NCBI GenBank assembly: GCA_009649675.1
Contig: WJPL01000001.1
Span: forward strand, 1,694,469 to 1,758,468
Length of the DNA stretch: 64,000 nucleotides
Origin: Alphaproteobacteria bacterium HT1-32
Lineage (GTDB): Bacteria > Pseudomonadota > Alphaproteobacteria > Rhodospirillales > HT1-32
Reading direction: 5' to 3'
Part shown: one piece after another, positions 27,823 through 36,470 of the stretch
Layout: every line of letters begins with the position of its first letter
How positions within the stretch are numbered: position 1 is the first letter of the stretch
Made by a program: the position numbers and the translations under genes
Notes under the pieces: model-generated
What the model saw: the letters and a program-made list of their open reading frames with translations, nothing else
Database searches by the model: none
Told to the model about the DNA's origin: nothing

Positions 27823-28707
27823 TTATTGCGCTTTCGGCAGCGCGTGGACAGCGCCCTTTTTTGCCGATCTGAAGGTGATGACCGCGACTCCCGCCAGAAG
27901 GATGCCGCCGCCGGCCAGAATACGCAGGGTCAGCACATCACCCAGAATGGCAACGCCAAGTGCGACCGCAAAGAACGGCAGCAGCAGAAACCAGGGTGTG
28001 ACCTGTGCGACACCGTAATGGCGCAGCAGATAATAGAACGAGCCATGTCCGACGAGGGTGACCAGAAGGGCGGTATAGGCAATCGCAGCCCATTGCCAGG
28101 GCCCGGAACCGGTGAGGGCGGCCACCTGTCCTGTCTCCAGTATGGCGCTCAGCCCCAGCAACGGACCCAGAGCAACCAGACTGACCCAGGCATTGATGGT
28201 CATCGGGCTGATGTCGGCAAGCCCGCGGGCCATGACATTGGCGCAGGACAGAATGAAGGATGTCACGATCATCATGATCAGGGCGTCCGGGTATTTCAGG
28301 ACTTCCGGATCGAAACCCATGACCATCACGCCGGAAAAGGCGAGGCCGATACCAAACCAGCGTTTCCAGCCGACCTGTTCACGCAGGATAACGACAGCCA
28401 GAATGACCGAAAACGGCACATGGATCTGATTGATGATCGCCAGCGAGGCGGTGTTACCGGTCCAGCTGATCGCCAGCAGGATGGTTGAATAATGCAGGAC
28501 GCCGAGCGTGAAGGCGAAGAGCAGTAACCGGCGCATGCGTCCGGGAATGATTTTCAGAAAGGGAAACAGCACCAGTATCAGGACGGCAAACCGCAGGAAC
28601 GAAAAGAAAACTGGTGGAAAATGGACCAGCCCCAGCTTCGTTACGACAAAATTTCCGCCCCAGATCGCGCAGATAGCCAACACAAGGAGGATATGAATGG
28701 GGCGCAA
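27823..28707 (-). CDS. EamA/DMT-family transporter, copy 2
   Basis: A 294-residue, ten-helix EamA protein, upstream paralogue of the gene at 26921. Matching blocks include AICAIWGGNFVVTKLGLVHF, FSFLRFAVLILVLFPFLKII, GVLHYSTILLAISWTGNTAS and YTALLVTLVGHGSFYYLLRH. The gap between copies is 38 bp, so they are probably cotranscribed and could be two transporters of related substrates. The upstream region carries an 8-bp inverted repeat (see separate entry). Confidence 0.86.
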   Translation of the reverse strand: MRPIHILLVLAICAIWGGNFVVTKLGLVHFPPVFFSFLRFAVLILVLFPFLKIIPGRMRRLLLFAFTLGVLHYSTILLAISWTGNTASLAIINQIHVPFSVILAVVILREQVGWKRWFGIGLAFSGVMVMGFDPEVLKYPDALIMMIVTSFILSCANVMARGLADISPMTINAWVSLVALGPLLGLSAILETGQVAALTGSGPWQWAAIAYTALLVTLVGHGSFYYLLRHYGVAQVTPWFLLLPFFAVALGVAILGDVLTLRILAGGGILLAGVAVITFRSAKKGAVHALPKAQ

Positions 28708-28747
28708 GAGGCAGTACCAAAAGAGGTGGAAGGTGATCCCGAGACTA

Positions 28748-28780
28748 TCAGTGAGGGGAAGGCTGGCAACATCTCACTGA
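28748..28780. promoter_or_regulatory. inverted repeat upstream of the EamA pair
   Basis: TCAGTGAG (28748-28755) and CTCACTGA (28773-28780) are perfect 8-bp inverted repeats with a 17-bp spacer, 41-73 bp ahead of the EamA start on the minus strand. A candidate operator. A TATAAT lies just beyond (28793-28798, readable on either strand as a -10). Confidence 0.4.
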
Positions 28781-28815
28781 CCGGGGGTTTGTTATAATCC
28801 TTCAAGGCAGCGCCA

Positions 28816-28892
28816 GATGCTTACTCAGACTGAGGCATCGGATAACAACAGCCGCACCCTGAGGAGCAGCAACGCGGCGTCTAGAAGGGTGC
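28816..28892. repeat. two hairpins, one a degenerate REP-like unit, in a gene-free gap
   Basis: The first hairpin pairs GATGC with GCATC and CTCA with TGAG (about 28816-28840). The second is bounded by GCACCCT (28854-28860) and AGGGTGC (28886-28892), with CTGAGGAGC and GCGTCTAGAAGG inside, a degraded form of the arm found at 22945-23068. No U-tract follows, so it is a weak terminator for anything. Confidence 0.5.
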
Positions 28893-28914
28893 AACACTGG
28901 TCTGGCATTAAGTC

Positions 28915-30084
28915 CTATTTCAGGCGATCCACAGCGGTGCAGAACTGCTCGATCTCATCTTCCGTATTGTAGCAGTGAACAGAGGCGCGGCCGAGTTTGG
29001 CCAGGCCGCGGGCTTCCATGTCCAGCCGGGTTGAGGCGGCGTCACTGACGGTGATGTTGATCTGTTCTGCCCGCAGGTCTGTCTTCAGCTTCGGCAGGTC
29101 CGTGCCATCCAGTGTGAAGGTGACGATTCCGCAGGGATTCGGGCCGAGGTCGCGGATGGTCACGCCGGTAATGTCCCCAAGCCGCTGGCGCAGCCGGGTG
29201 GCAAGATGCTGAATGCGTTCCCAGATCGCATCCTGCCCCAGCGCCAGCGTATAATCGACGGCGGCACCAAGCCCCAGCTGACCGGCAATATTGTTCTCCC
29301 AGTTCTCGAACCGGCGGGCATCCGGGCGGACCCGGTATTCCCCGGCAGCCACCCAGGGGGCGGCGTGATGGTCAAGCATGGGCGGTTCCAGCGTTTGCAG
29401 CAGCGAGTCCCGGACATACAGGAAGCCCGCACCGCGCGGTCCGCGCAGATATTTCCGGCTGGTCGCAGTCAGAATGTCACAGCCAATCCGGTCAACATCG
29501 ATGGGTAACTGACCGACGGCCTGACAGGCATCCAGCAGGTAGGGAATACCGGCAGCCTTTGCCAGCTTGCCGATTTCTTCAGCCGGATTGACCAGCCCGC
29601 CATTGGTCGGCACATGGGTAATGCTGATCAGTTTCGTGCGTTTGCTTATCATCCCGGCCAGCGCCTCGACAGACAGGGCGCCGCTTTCATCGTTCGGGAC
29701 GACGTCGATTTTGACGCCATATTTACGGGCAACCTGCAGATAGGCGACATAGTTTGCCGCATATTCCGCCTGTGCCGTGATGATACGGTCGCCGGGCTGG
29801 AAGGCGAAGGCATAGAAGGCCAGTTGCCAGGCAACGGTCGCATTCTCCACCAGCGCGATCTCACTGGCCTGAGCGCCGATCAGCGTGGCGATGGAGGAGT
29901 AGACAGCAGCATGCTGTGCGGCAGCTTCGCCCGCTGCCTCATACCCGCCGGTCAGGGCTTCACGCTGGAAATGAGTGTTCACGGCATCCAGCACCGGCTG
30001 CGGCATCAGGGCGGCACCGGCATTGTTGAAGTGCAGCACATGTCCGGTCCCCGGTGTGTCCCGGCGCAGGCGTTCGATATCCAT
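28915..30084 (-). CDS. class V aminotransferase (PLP-dependent, NifS/isopenicillin epimerase-like)
   Basis: A 389-residue PLP-dependent protein of aspartate-aminotransferase fold. The PLP lysine is K211 in the motif SRKYLRGPRG, preceded by LLDACQAVGQLPIDVDRIGC. N-terminal HFNNAGAALMP is the substrate-side glycine-rich turn. Cysteine-desulfurase loops (SXHK type) are absent, so it is more like the cysteine-sulfinate/epimerase-like or lyase group. The start lies 2 bp past the ferredoxin-NADP reductase stop, making a two-gene operon. Confidence 0.82.
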   Translation of the reverse strand: MDIERLRRDTPGTGHVLHFNNAGAALMPQPVLDAVNTHFQREALTGGYEAAGEAAAQHAAVYSSIATLIGAQASEIALVENATVAWQLAFYAFAFQPGDRIITAQAEYAANYVAYLQVARKYGVKIDVVPNDESGALSVEALAGMISKRTKLISITHVPTNGGLVNPAEEIGKLAKAAGIPYLLDACQAVGQLPIDVDRIGCDILTATSRKYLRGPRGAGFLYVRDSLLQTLEPPMLDHHAAPWVAAGEYRVRPDARRFENWENNIAGQLGLGAAVDYTLALGQDAIWERIQHLATRLRQRLGDITGVTIRDLGPNPCGIVTFTLDGTDLPKLKTDLRAEQINITVSDAASTRLDMEARGLAKLGRASVHCYNTEDEIEQFCTAVDRLK

Positions 30085-30086
30085 GA

Positions 30087-31112
30087 TCAGGCTTCTCCCG
30101 GCAGTCCCTTGGTGGTCGAATATTCAAAATGCAGCGCCTCATCCGGGTGGACGAGGGGATAGATGGCATGGGCGGCCATGGCAGCTTCGGAAAAGCCGCA
30201 GAGGATAAGCTTCAGCTTGCCCGGATAGGTGGCGATATCACCGATGGCGAAGATACCGGGAAGGCTGGTCTGACTGGTCGCCGGGTCGATGGTGACATGT
30301 TTGCGTGCCATTTCCATACCCCAGTCGGCAATCGGTCCGAGATTGGTGGACAGCCCGAAGAAGGGCAGCAGGCTGTCGGCTTCCAGCACCCGTTCTTCCC
30401 CTTCCAGTGTCTGAACGACCACACCGGTCAGTGTCGTGCCATCGCCCTGCAGGCTGTGCAGCTGGTAGGGAATGACCATCTCGACCTTGCCCCCGGCCGT
30501 GGCGAGTGCCCGCATCCGCTCCACGCTTTCCGGCGCGGCGCGGAACTTGTCACGGCGATGGACGACGTAGATTTTCCGGGCGACTTCTGCCAGCGAGATG
30601 GCCCAGTCCACAGCGGAATCCCCGCCGCCCGCGATGACCACACGCTTGTCTGTATAGTCGGCGCGGCGTTTGACCAGATATTGCACTGCGCCACCTTCAT
30701 AGGATTCCAGCCCGTCCATCGGCGGGCGGTTCGGGCCAAAGGCGCCGACACCGGCAGCGAGAATGACCGCCGTCGCTTCGATTACCGTGCCTTTTGATGT
30801 GGTCAGCCGCCAGCGACCGTCAGGCAGAGAGTCCAGCCCGGTAACCTGCTGGCCCAGATGATAAACCGGATCGAAGGGGGCTGCCTGCTGTTCAAGATTG
30901 CCGATCAGGTCAGCGGCATCAATTGAAGGGAAGCCCGGTATGTCATAAATCGGCTTTTCCGGATACAGCGCGGCACATTGCCCGCCGACCGCATCCAGCG
31001 CATCGATGACATGACATTTCAGCCTGACCATGCCGCATTCAAAAACGGCGAACAGTCCGACCGGGCCTGCGCCAATAATCGCGACATCAGTCTGATGGGG
31101 TGTGGTGGTCAT
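30087..31112 (-). CDS. ferredoxin--NADP+ reductase (thioredoxin-reductase-like type)
   Basis: A 341-residue flavoprotein of the TrxR-like FNR group. It has the FAD motif IIGAGPVGLFAVFECGM (about 11-27), the ALYPEKPIYDIPGFP stretch typical of this group, an NADPH motif VVIAGGGDSAVDWAISLA (about 157) and the final GDIATYPGKLKLILCGFSE FAD block. It lacks the CxxC redox pair of thioredoxin reductase, which separates FNR from TrxB. The ATG at 31112 was chosen from its AGAGGGA Shine-Dalgarno; a frame-open ATG at 31175 lies further up. Divergent from tsaE. Confidence 0.88.
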   Translation of the reverse strand: MTTTPHQTDVAIIGAGPVGLFAVFECGMVRLKCHVIDALDAVGGQCAALYPEKPIYDIPGFPSIDAADLIGNLEQQAAPFDPVYHLGQQVTGLDSLPDGRWRLTTSKGTVIEATAVILAAGVGAFGPNRPPMDGLESYEGGAVQYLVKRRADYTDKRVVIAGGGDSAVDWAISLAEVARKIYVVHRRDKFRAAPESVERMRALATAGGKVEMVIPYQLHSLQGDGTTLTGVVVQTLEGEERVLEADSLLPFFGLSTNLGPIADWGMEMARKHVTIDPATSQTSLPGIFAIGDIATYPGKLKLILCGFSEAAMAAHAIYPLVHPDEALHFEYSTTKGLPGEA

Positions 31113-31287
31113 GGCAGAATCCCTCTCAGCGGCAATACTGACGGCAGTGATGGCGTCAGCGGCAGAGCATTGCAAGGCTGGCGATAGCGGATTTGACGCT
31201 TTGCGACAGATATCCGGCCCTGTAGACTCTGCCTGTCAGACCTTCCGGGGTCGCTCTGTTTATCATTTCATCACGCATCGGTTCCCG

Positions 31288-31749
31288 TTGTTTTCACGCC
31301 TGCTCCATACTGAATCTGACACCACAAATCTGGGTGCTGATCTGGCCGCACTGGCCCGGCCCGGCGATGTCATCGCGCTGGTCGGTGATCTTGGTGCCGG
31401 AAAGTCTGTGCTGGCACGTGGCTTTATCCGGGCGCTGGCGGGGCAGGATATCGATGTCCCAAGCCCGACCTTCACCCTGTTGCAGACTTATGAAACACCT
31501 ACTGCCGTGGTCTGGCATTTCGACCTTTACCGGCTGGAAGACCCCGACGAAATCTGGGAACTGGGGGTGGAGGATGCCTTTGATGAAGGCATCAGCCTGT
31601 TTGAATGGCCGGGAAATGGCGGCAGCGCCATCCCTGCGGACCGGCTGACCATCACTCTGACAATTCAGCCGGATGAAGCGCGGCTGGCCAGCCTGTCCGG
31701 TGGCCCGTCCTGGACTGACCGCCTGAAGGGATTGCCCGGTGATGGCTGA
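31288..31749 (+). CDS. tsaE: tRNA threonylcarbamoyladenosine biosynthesis protein TsaE
   Basis: A 153-residue P-loop ATPase of the t6A37 machinery (partner of TsaB/TsaD). The Walker A motif is GDLGAGKSVLARG and the family block FTLLQTYE...WHFDLYRLEDPDEIWELG follows. A start by TTG at 31288 (MFSRLLHTES) gives usual family length, but no good Shine-Dalgarno is visible; the frame stays open to an ATG at 31102 inside the FNR upstream region, so the start is uncertain. It overlaps amgK by 8 bp. First gene of tsaE-amgK-murU-addB-addA. Confidence 0.93.
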   Translation: MFSRLLHTESDTTNLGADLAALARPGDVIALVGDLGAGKSVLARGFIRALAGQDIDVPSPTFTLLQTYETPTAVVWHFDLYRLEDPDEIWELGVEDAFDEGISLFEWPGNGGSAIPADRLTITLTIQPDEARLASLSGGPSWTDRLKGLPGDG

Positions 31750-32743
31750 CCGTCTGGCGCTTCACGCACCGTTTCTTGAGCGGGCCGGCCGGTCAGGAGC
31801 CGCCGTGTCGCTGCTCGCCGGGGATGCCTCGTTCCGGAAATATTACCGTGTCCGCAGGGCGGACGAGATAACGGTGCTCATGGATGCCCCGCCGCCGCAG
31901 GAAGATGTGCGGCCTTTCGTGCGGATTGCCCGGCATCTCCGGTCACTCGGACTGAGCGCGCCGGAAATACTGGCAGAGGATACCGGCGACGGTTTTCTGC
32001 TGCTCGAAGATCTGGGCGACGCGACCTACACCCGGCTGCTGACGGAACCGGGTGCAGATGAGGCGGCGCTCTATGAGCTGGCGACCGATGTCCTGATCCA
32101 TCTGCATCGCCGGGCGGATGCCGTCATTCCTGATTTACCGGCCTATGATGCTGATCTGCTGTGGCGTGAAGCCTCCCTGCTGACCGACTGGTATATGCCG
32201 GCCGTCTTCAGCAGGGAAACCGATGCCTCTGTCCGGGATGCATTCGAGGCGGCGTGGCGGCAGGTCTCCGCCGTGACAGATGCGGCACCCTGGTCGCTGG
32301 TCCTGCGTGATTACCATGTCGACAATCTGCTGCTGCTGCCGGACCGCCCGAATATCGGGCAATGCGGATTGCTGGATTTTCAGGATGCGGTGCATGGCCC
32401 GACGGCCTATGACCTGATGAGCCTGTTACAGGATGCCCGGAGGGACGTGGCACCTGACGTCCAGAGACTTTGTCTGGACCGCTATCTTGCAGCCTTTCCG
32501 GATACCGACCGCACCGCCTTCGAAGCCGCCTACGCGGTACTGGCGGCACAGCGCCATACCAAGGTTATCGGCATCTTCACCCGGCTTTGTGTCCGTGACG
32601 GAAAACCGGACTATCTTCGTCATATGCCGCGTCTCTGGCGGCTGCTCGAATCAGCTCTGGTGCATCCTGCCCTTGACCCTGTGGCCCGCTGGTTCGATAC
32701 CCATATTCAGAAACAAGACAGAATCATACCGAGAAGCCCGTGA
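31742..32743 (+). CDS. amgK: N-acetylmuramate/N-acetylglucosamine kinase AmgK (APH fold)
   Basis: A 333-residue aminoglycoside-phosphotransferase-fold kinase. It has the catalytic loop LRDYHVDNLLLLP, with the Asp acting as base and Asn as metal ligand, then GLLDFQDAVHGPTAYDL, whose Asp sits where the DFG-like metal ligand lies. AmgK phosphorylates MurNAc at C1 in the cell-wall recycling route that bypasses de novo UDP-GlcNAc (and fosfomycin) in Pseudomonas. The next gene murU, overlapping by 4 bp, completes the pair, so the assignment rests on both. A GTG at 31739 is an alternative start. Confidence 0.88.
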   Translation: MADRLALHAPFLERAGRSGAAVSLLAGDASFRKYYRVRRADEITVLMDAPPPQEDVRPFVRIARHLRSLGLSAPEILAEDTGDGFLLLEDLGDATYTRLLTEPGADEAALYELATDVLIHLHRRADAVIPDLPAYDADLLWREASLLTDWYMPAVFSRETDASVRDAFEAAWRQVSAVTDAAPWSLVLRDYHVDNLLLLPDRPNIGQCGLLDFQDAVHGPTAYDLMSLLQDARRDVAPDVQRLCLDRYLAAFPDTDRTAFEAAYAVLAAQRHTKVIGIFTRLCVRDGKPDYLRHMPRLWRLLESALVHPALDPVARWFDTHIQKQDRIIPRSP

Positions 32744-33474
32744 CATCTGAAATACCTAGAACTGCCATTCTGCTTTCCGCCGGTTACGGCAAACGCATGC
32801 AGCCGCTGACCAGCGAGCGCCCGAAGCCGCTGATCGAAGTTGGTGGCCGTGCCATGCTGGACCGTGCGCTGGACCGCATGATTGATGCGGGGGTGGAGCG
32901 GGTTGTCGTCAATCTGTTCTATAAGGGAGAGATGATCCGCGATCACCTTGCCGGACGGAAGGACGTGGAGATTCTGTTTTCCGAAGAAACGGAGCTGATG
33001 GAAACCGGGGGCGGGATCAAACAGGCCTTGCCGCTGCTTGGTGACGGACCGTTCATCGCGGCCAATTCCGATACGGTCTGGCTGGATGGCCCGACAGAGG
33101 CCCTGCAACGGATGGCCGATGAATGGAATCCGGATATCATGGATGCATTGCTGATGCTGCATTCCGGCGCGGCGGCCTGGGGCTATGAAGGTGTCGGCGA
33201 TTTCACCATGGATGAGTATGGCAAGATCGCCCGGCGCGAGGAAACCCTGGTCGCCCCTTTCGTCTATACCGGCGTGCAAATTCTGACGGCGGACCTGTTT
33301 GCCGACACACCGGACGGGCCGTTTTCCATGAACCTGCTGTTCGACCGTGTGATTGAGAACGAGCGCCTTTATGGCATCGTCCATGACGGTGAATGGCATC
33401 ATGTGGGCACTCCCGAACAGCTTGCAGATGCCAATCTGCGATTCGGCGACAACGCCCCGACCAGCGGCAAATGA
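32740..33474 (+). CDS. murU: MurNAc-1-phosphate uridylyltransferase MurU (nucleotidyltransferase)
   Basis: A 244-residue Rossmann-like nucleotidyltransferase. The signature LSAGYGKRMQPLTSERPKPL near the N-terminus is the NTP-binding loop, and GGGIKQALPLLGDGPFIAAN with NSDTVW holds the metal-binding Asp. In this context (directly after amgK) it is MurU, which turns MurNAc-1-P plus UTP into UDP-MurNAc. The start is GTG at 32740, on the amgK stop; it overlaps addB by 4 bp. Confidence 0.88.
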   Translation: MTSEIPRTAILLSAGYGKRMQPLTSERPKPLIEVGGRAMLDRALDRMIDAGVERVVVNLFYKGEMIRDHLAGRKDVEILFSEETELMETGGGIKQALPLLGDGPFIAANSDTVWLDGPTEALQRMADEWNPDIMDALLMLHSGAAAWGYEGVGDFTMDEYGKIARREETLVAPFVYTGVQILTADLFADTPDGPFSMNLLFDRVIENERLYGIVHDGEWHHVGTPEQLADANLRFGDNAPTSGK

Positions 33475-36470
33475 CGGAGCTGTTCCGCCCCGGTCTCTAT
33501 ACAATCCCGGCGGGACAGCCTTTTGTTGATCTGCTTGCCAGCGCCGTGCTGGAGGAAACCGGGGGTGACCCGGTTGTCCTCAGCAGCTACCGGATATTTC
33601 TGCCGACGCGCCGTGCCTGCCGTTCCCTGCGGGAAGCCTTCCTGCGGCTTGGCGGCGGCACGGCAATGCTGTTACCCCGGATGACCCCGCTGGGTGATCT
33701 GGATGAAGATGAGGCACTGTTATCGGATGCGGCTCCTGTAGACGGAGAGAGCGATCTGGCCGCGCCACCGGCGATTGCCGAACTGCGGCGTATTCTGATT
33801 CTGTCGACGCTGATCCGGGCCTTTGCCGAACGCCGGGGCACCGGGCCGCAGACACCGGCGCAATCGGTTGAACTGGCCCGCGAACTGGCGCGACTGCTCG
33901 ACGAGACACAGACGGAACGGCTGGATTTTGCCAATCTCGCGGGACTGGCGCCGGACAGCTATGCCGGGCACTGGCAGCAGACCCTGACTTTTCTCGAAAT
34001 CGTCACCGCCTCCTGGCCGGAGATTCTGAAGGACAGCGGTTTGCTGGACCGGGCGGTTCGCCGGAACCGGATCATTGAAAATCAGGCAAATGCCTGGGCG
34101 GCGACCCCGCCACCCTATCCGGTGATTGCTGCCGGCTCGACCGGGTCGGTACCGGCGACGGCGGATTTGCTGCGGGTGATTGCCGGGCTGCCGCTGGGCC
34201 GGGTGGTGCTGCCGGGATTTGACCGTGAAATGGAGGCCGCAGAAGCCCGTGTGGTGGGTGAGACCCATCCCCAGTACGGTATGTTGCGGCTGGTCGATCA
34301 TATGGGGGTTGCCCCGGATCAGGTAGAACTCTGGCCCGGTGCGGTTGCGGAAGCAGCGGATATGGACCGCCGCAGGCTGATCAGTGAAGCACTGCGCCCG
34401 GCAGAGACGACGGAACGGTGGCGGGACCTGAAGCCACCGCGGGCTGATGCCCTGCTGGGCTTTGAGTTGCTGACCTGTCCGACGCCGCAGGAAGAAGCAG
34501 GGGTTATTGCCCTGCTGATGCGTGAGGCGCTGGAGACACCGGCGCGCACCGTGGCGCTGGTCACGCCGGACCGTACACTGGCCCGACGGGTTTCCAGTCT
34601 GCTGGAGCGCTGGGATCTGGAGGTTGATGATTCTGCCGGGCAGCCGCTGGCATCGACCCCGGTCGGCAGTTTTCTGCTGTTGCTGGCAGAAGCGGCGGAT
34701 GCTGCCTTTGCGCCGGTGCCACTGCTGTCCCTGCTGAAGCATCCGCTGTCGGCGCTCGGCCTGTCACCGGAACGGTTCCGGCGGGATGTGCGGGCACTGG
34801 AAGTCGCGGTCCTGCGTGGCCCTGCCCCGGCAGAAGGTTTTGACGGCCTGCGCGTGGTGGCCTCGGTGCTGAAGCCGGATCGACGGGCGCGCATTGAACA
34901 GATAATCGACCGGCTGGAACAGGCGCTGGGCGGATATGCGGCACTGGTCTCCGGCGGTGGCGATATCAGCGCCATGCTGACCGCCCATATCGCAGCGATG
35001 GAAGCACTGGCAGCAACAGATGAAGAAACCGGTGCGGCGCGTCTCTGGCGGGGTGATGATGGTGAAGCCTCCTCGGCCTTTCTGGAGGATATGCGTGACG
35101 CGGCGGATGATCTTCCTCCGATCGTGGCGGATGACTGGTCGGAACTGCTGACCGTCTTGCTGGCCGGGTCGACTGTCCGGCGGCGGTTCGGGCAGCATCC
35201 CAGATTGTCGATCCTGAGTCCGATGGAAGCCCGTCTGCAACAGTTCGATCAGGTCATTCTGGGTGGCCTTAATGAACAGGTCTGGCCTCCGGCAGACCGT
35301 GCCGATCCCTGGATGAGCCGCCCGATGCGGCGGGATTTCGGTTTGCCCACGGCGGACCGCCGGGTCGGGCTGGCCGCACATGATTTTGCCCAGCTGGCAA
35401 GTCAGCCTGATGTTATCATGACCCGTGCCGACCGCCGCGACGGTGCGCCGACGGTGGCGTCGCGCTGGATCGACCGGCTGACCAATCTGCTGGATGGCTT
35501 CCACGACAGCGATGGACAGATGGCACTGTCCATCAAGGGACAGACTGCAACTTACCTCGCCTGGTTGCGCATCATGGACCGTCCCCTTGCGGTAGTGCCG
35601 GTCACGGCACCGGCACCGCGCCCGCCTGTTGCAGCCCGTCCGACCCAGTTGTCCGTCACCCGGGTTGAGACCTGGATGCGCGATCCCTATGCGATTTATG
35701 CTGAGAAAATACTGGGTCTGCGGGCCTTGCCGGAGCTGGAGGAAGATCCGAGCGCGGCGGATTACGGCACTGCCATTCATGCGGCGCTGGAACAGTTCAC
35801 AAAGATTTATCAGGGCAATATTCCGCCGGACGCAATCGAACAGTTGCTGCGGATCGGCCGGGATATCTTTGCCGCACAGGCCGCGCGCCCTGCGGTGATG
35901 GCATTCTGGCAACCCCGGTTCGAACGGATTGCCGAATGGTTTGTCCTGACCGAACAGAGCCGCTGGACCGGCATCGAAAATGCGCTGGTGGAATTACGGG
36001 GCGAATTGGCCATCGCGTCGCCTGCGGGCACGTTTCTGCTGACCTGCACGGCAGACCGGCTGGACCGGCTGGTCGGTGGCGGGGCCACCATTATCGACTA
36101 CAAAACCGGTGCGCCGCCGCCCCGCAAGGAAGTCGAAGCCGGGTTTGCGCCACAACTACCCCTGGAGGCTGCGATTGCCCGGGCCGGGGGATTTCCCGGT
36201 CTCGGGCCGGTGGAAGTGACCGACCTTGAATACTGGCGGGTGTCCGGCGGTGAAGAGGCAGGAAAGATCATTGATGTGGCGAAGGGAGCAGCGGGTGATC
36301 TCGCGACAGATGCTCTTGAGGGTCTGACCGACCGGATTGCTGAATTTGCCCGTCCGGAAACGCCCTATATCGCCCGGCCCTATCCTGCCTTCGCGCCAAA
36401 ATACAGCGACTATGAACATCTGTCGCGGGTGAGGGAATGGTCGGTCAGTGACAATGGGGGCGGTGAATGA
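33471..36470 (+). CDS. addB: double-strand break repair protein AddB
   Basis: A 999-residue helicase-like/nuclease subunit. Early IFLPTRRACRSLREAFLRL and central GLNEQVWPPADRADPWMSRP match alphaproteobacterial AddB. The PD-(D/E)xK nuclease at the C-terminus has TIIDYKTG, with the Asp near residue 876. The Cys ligands of the Bacillus AddB iron-sulfur cluster are absent from the region after the nuclease, as expected for the alphaproteobacterial form. It works with AddA to resect DNA ends for RecA loading. ATGA overlap at both ends. Confidence 0.93.
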   Translation: MTELFRPGLYTIPAGQPFVDLLASAVLEETGGDPVVLSSYRIFLPTRRACRSLREAFLRLGGGTAMLLPRMTPLGDLDEDEALLSDAAPVDGESDLAAPPAIAELRRILILSTLIRAFAERRGTGPQTPAQSVELARELARLLDETQTERLDFANLAGLAPDSYAGHWQQTLTFLEIVTASWPEILKDSGLLDRAVRRNRIIENQANAWAATPPPYPVIAAGSTGSVPATADLLRVIAGLPLGRVVLPGFDREMEAAEARVVGETHPQYGMLRLVDHMGVAPDQVELWPGAVAEAADMDRRRLISEALRPAETTERWRDLKPPRADALLGFELLTCPTPQEEAGVIALLMREALETPARTVALVTPDRTLARRVSSLLERWDLEVDDSAGQPLASTPVGSFLLLLAEAADAAFAPVPLLSLLKHPLSALGLSPERFRRDVRALEVAVLRGPAPAEGFDGLRVVASVLKPDRRARIEQIIDRLEQALGGYAALVSGGGDISAMLTAHIAAMEALAATDEETGAARLWRGDDGEASSAFLEDMRDAADDLPPIVADDWSELLTVLLAGSTVRRRFGQHPRLSILSPMEARLQQFDQVILGGLNEQVWPPADRADPWMSRPMRRDFGLPTADRRVGLAAHDFAQLASQPDVIMTRADRRDGAPTVASRWIDRLTNLLDGFHDSDGQMALSIKGQTATYLAWLRIMDRPLAVVPVTAPAPRPPVAARPTQLSVTRVETWMRDPYAIYAEKILGLRALPELEEDPSAADYGTAIHAALEQFTKIYQGNIPPDAIEQLLRIGRDIFAAQAARPAVMAFWQPRFERIAEWFVLTEQSRWTGIENALVELRGELAIASPAGTFLLTCTADRLDRLVGGGATIIDYKTGAPPPRKEVEAGFAPQLPLEAAIARAGGFPGLGPVEVTDLEYWRVSGGEEAGKIIDVAKGAAGDLATDALEGLTDRIAEFARPETPYIARPYPAFAPKYSDYEHLSRVREWSVSDNGGGE

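Noticed and set aside
34764-35912. 382-codon minus-strand open frame opposite addB
   Set aside because: Low-complexity mirror of addB; addB has family motifs and coupled neighbours.
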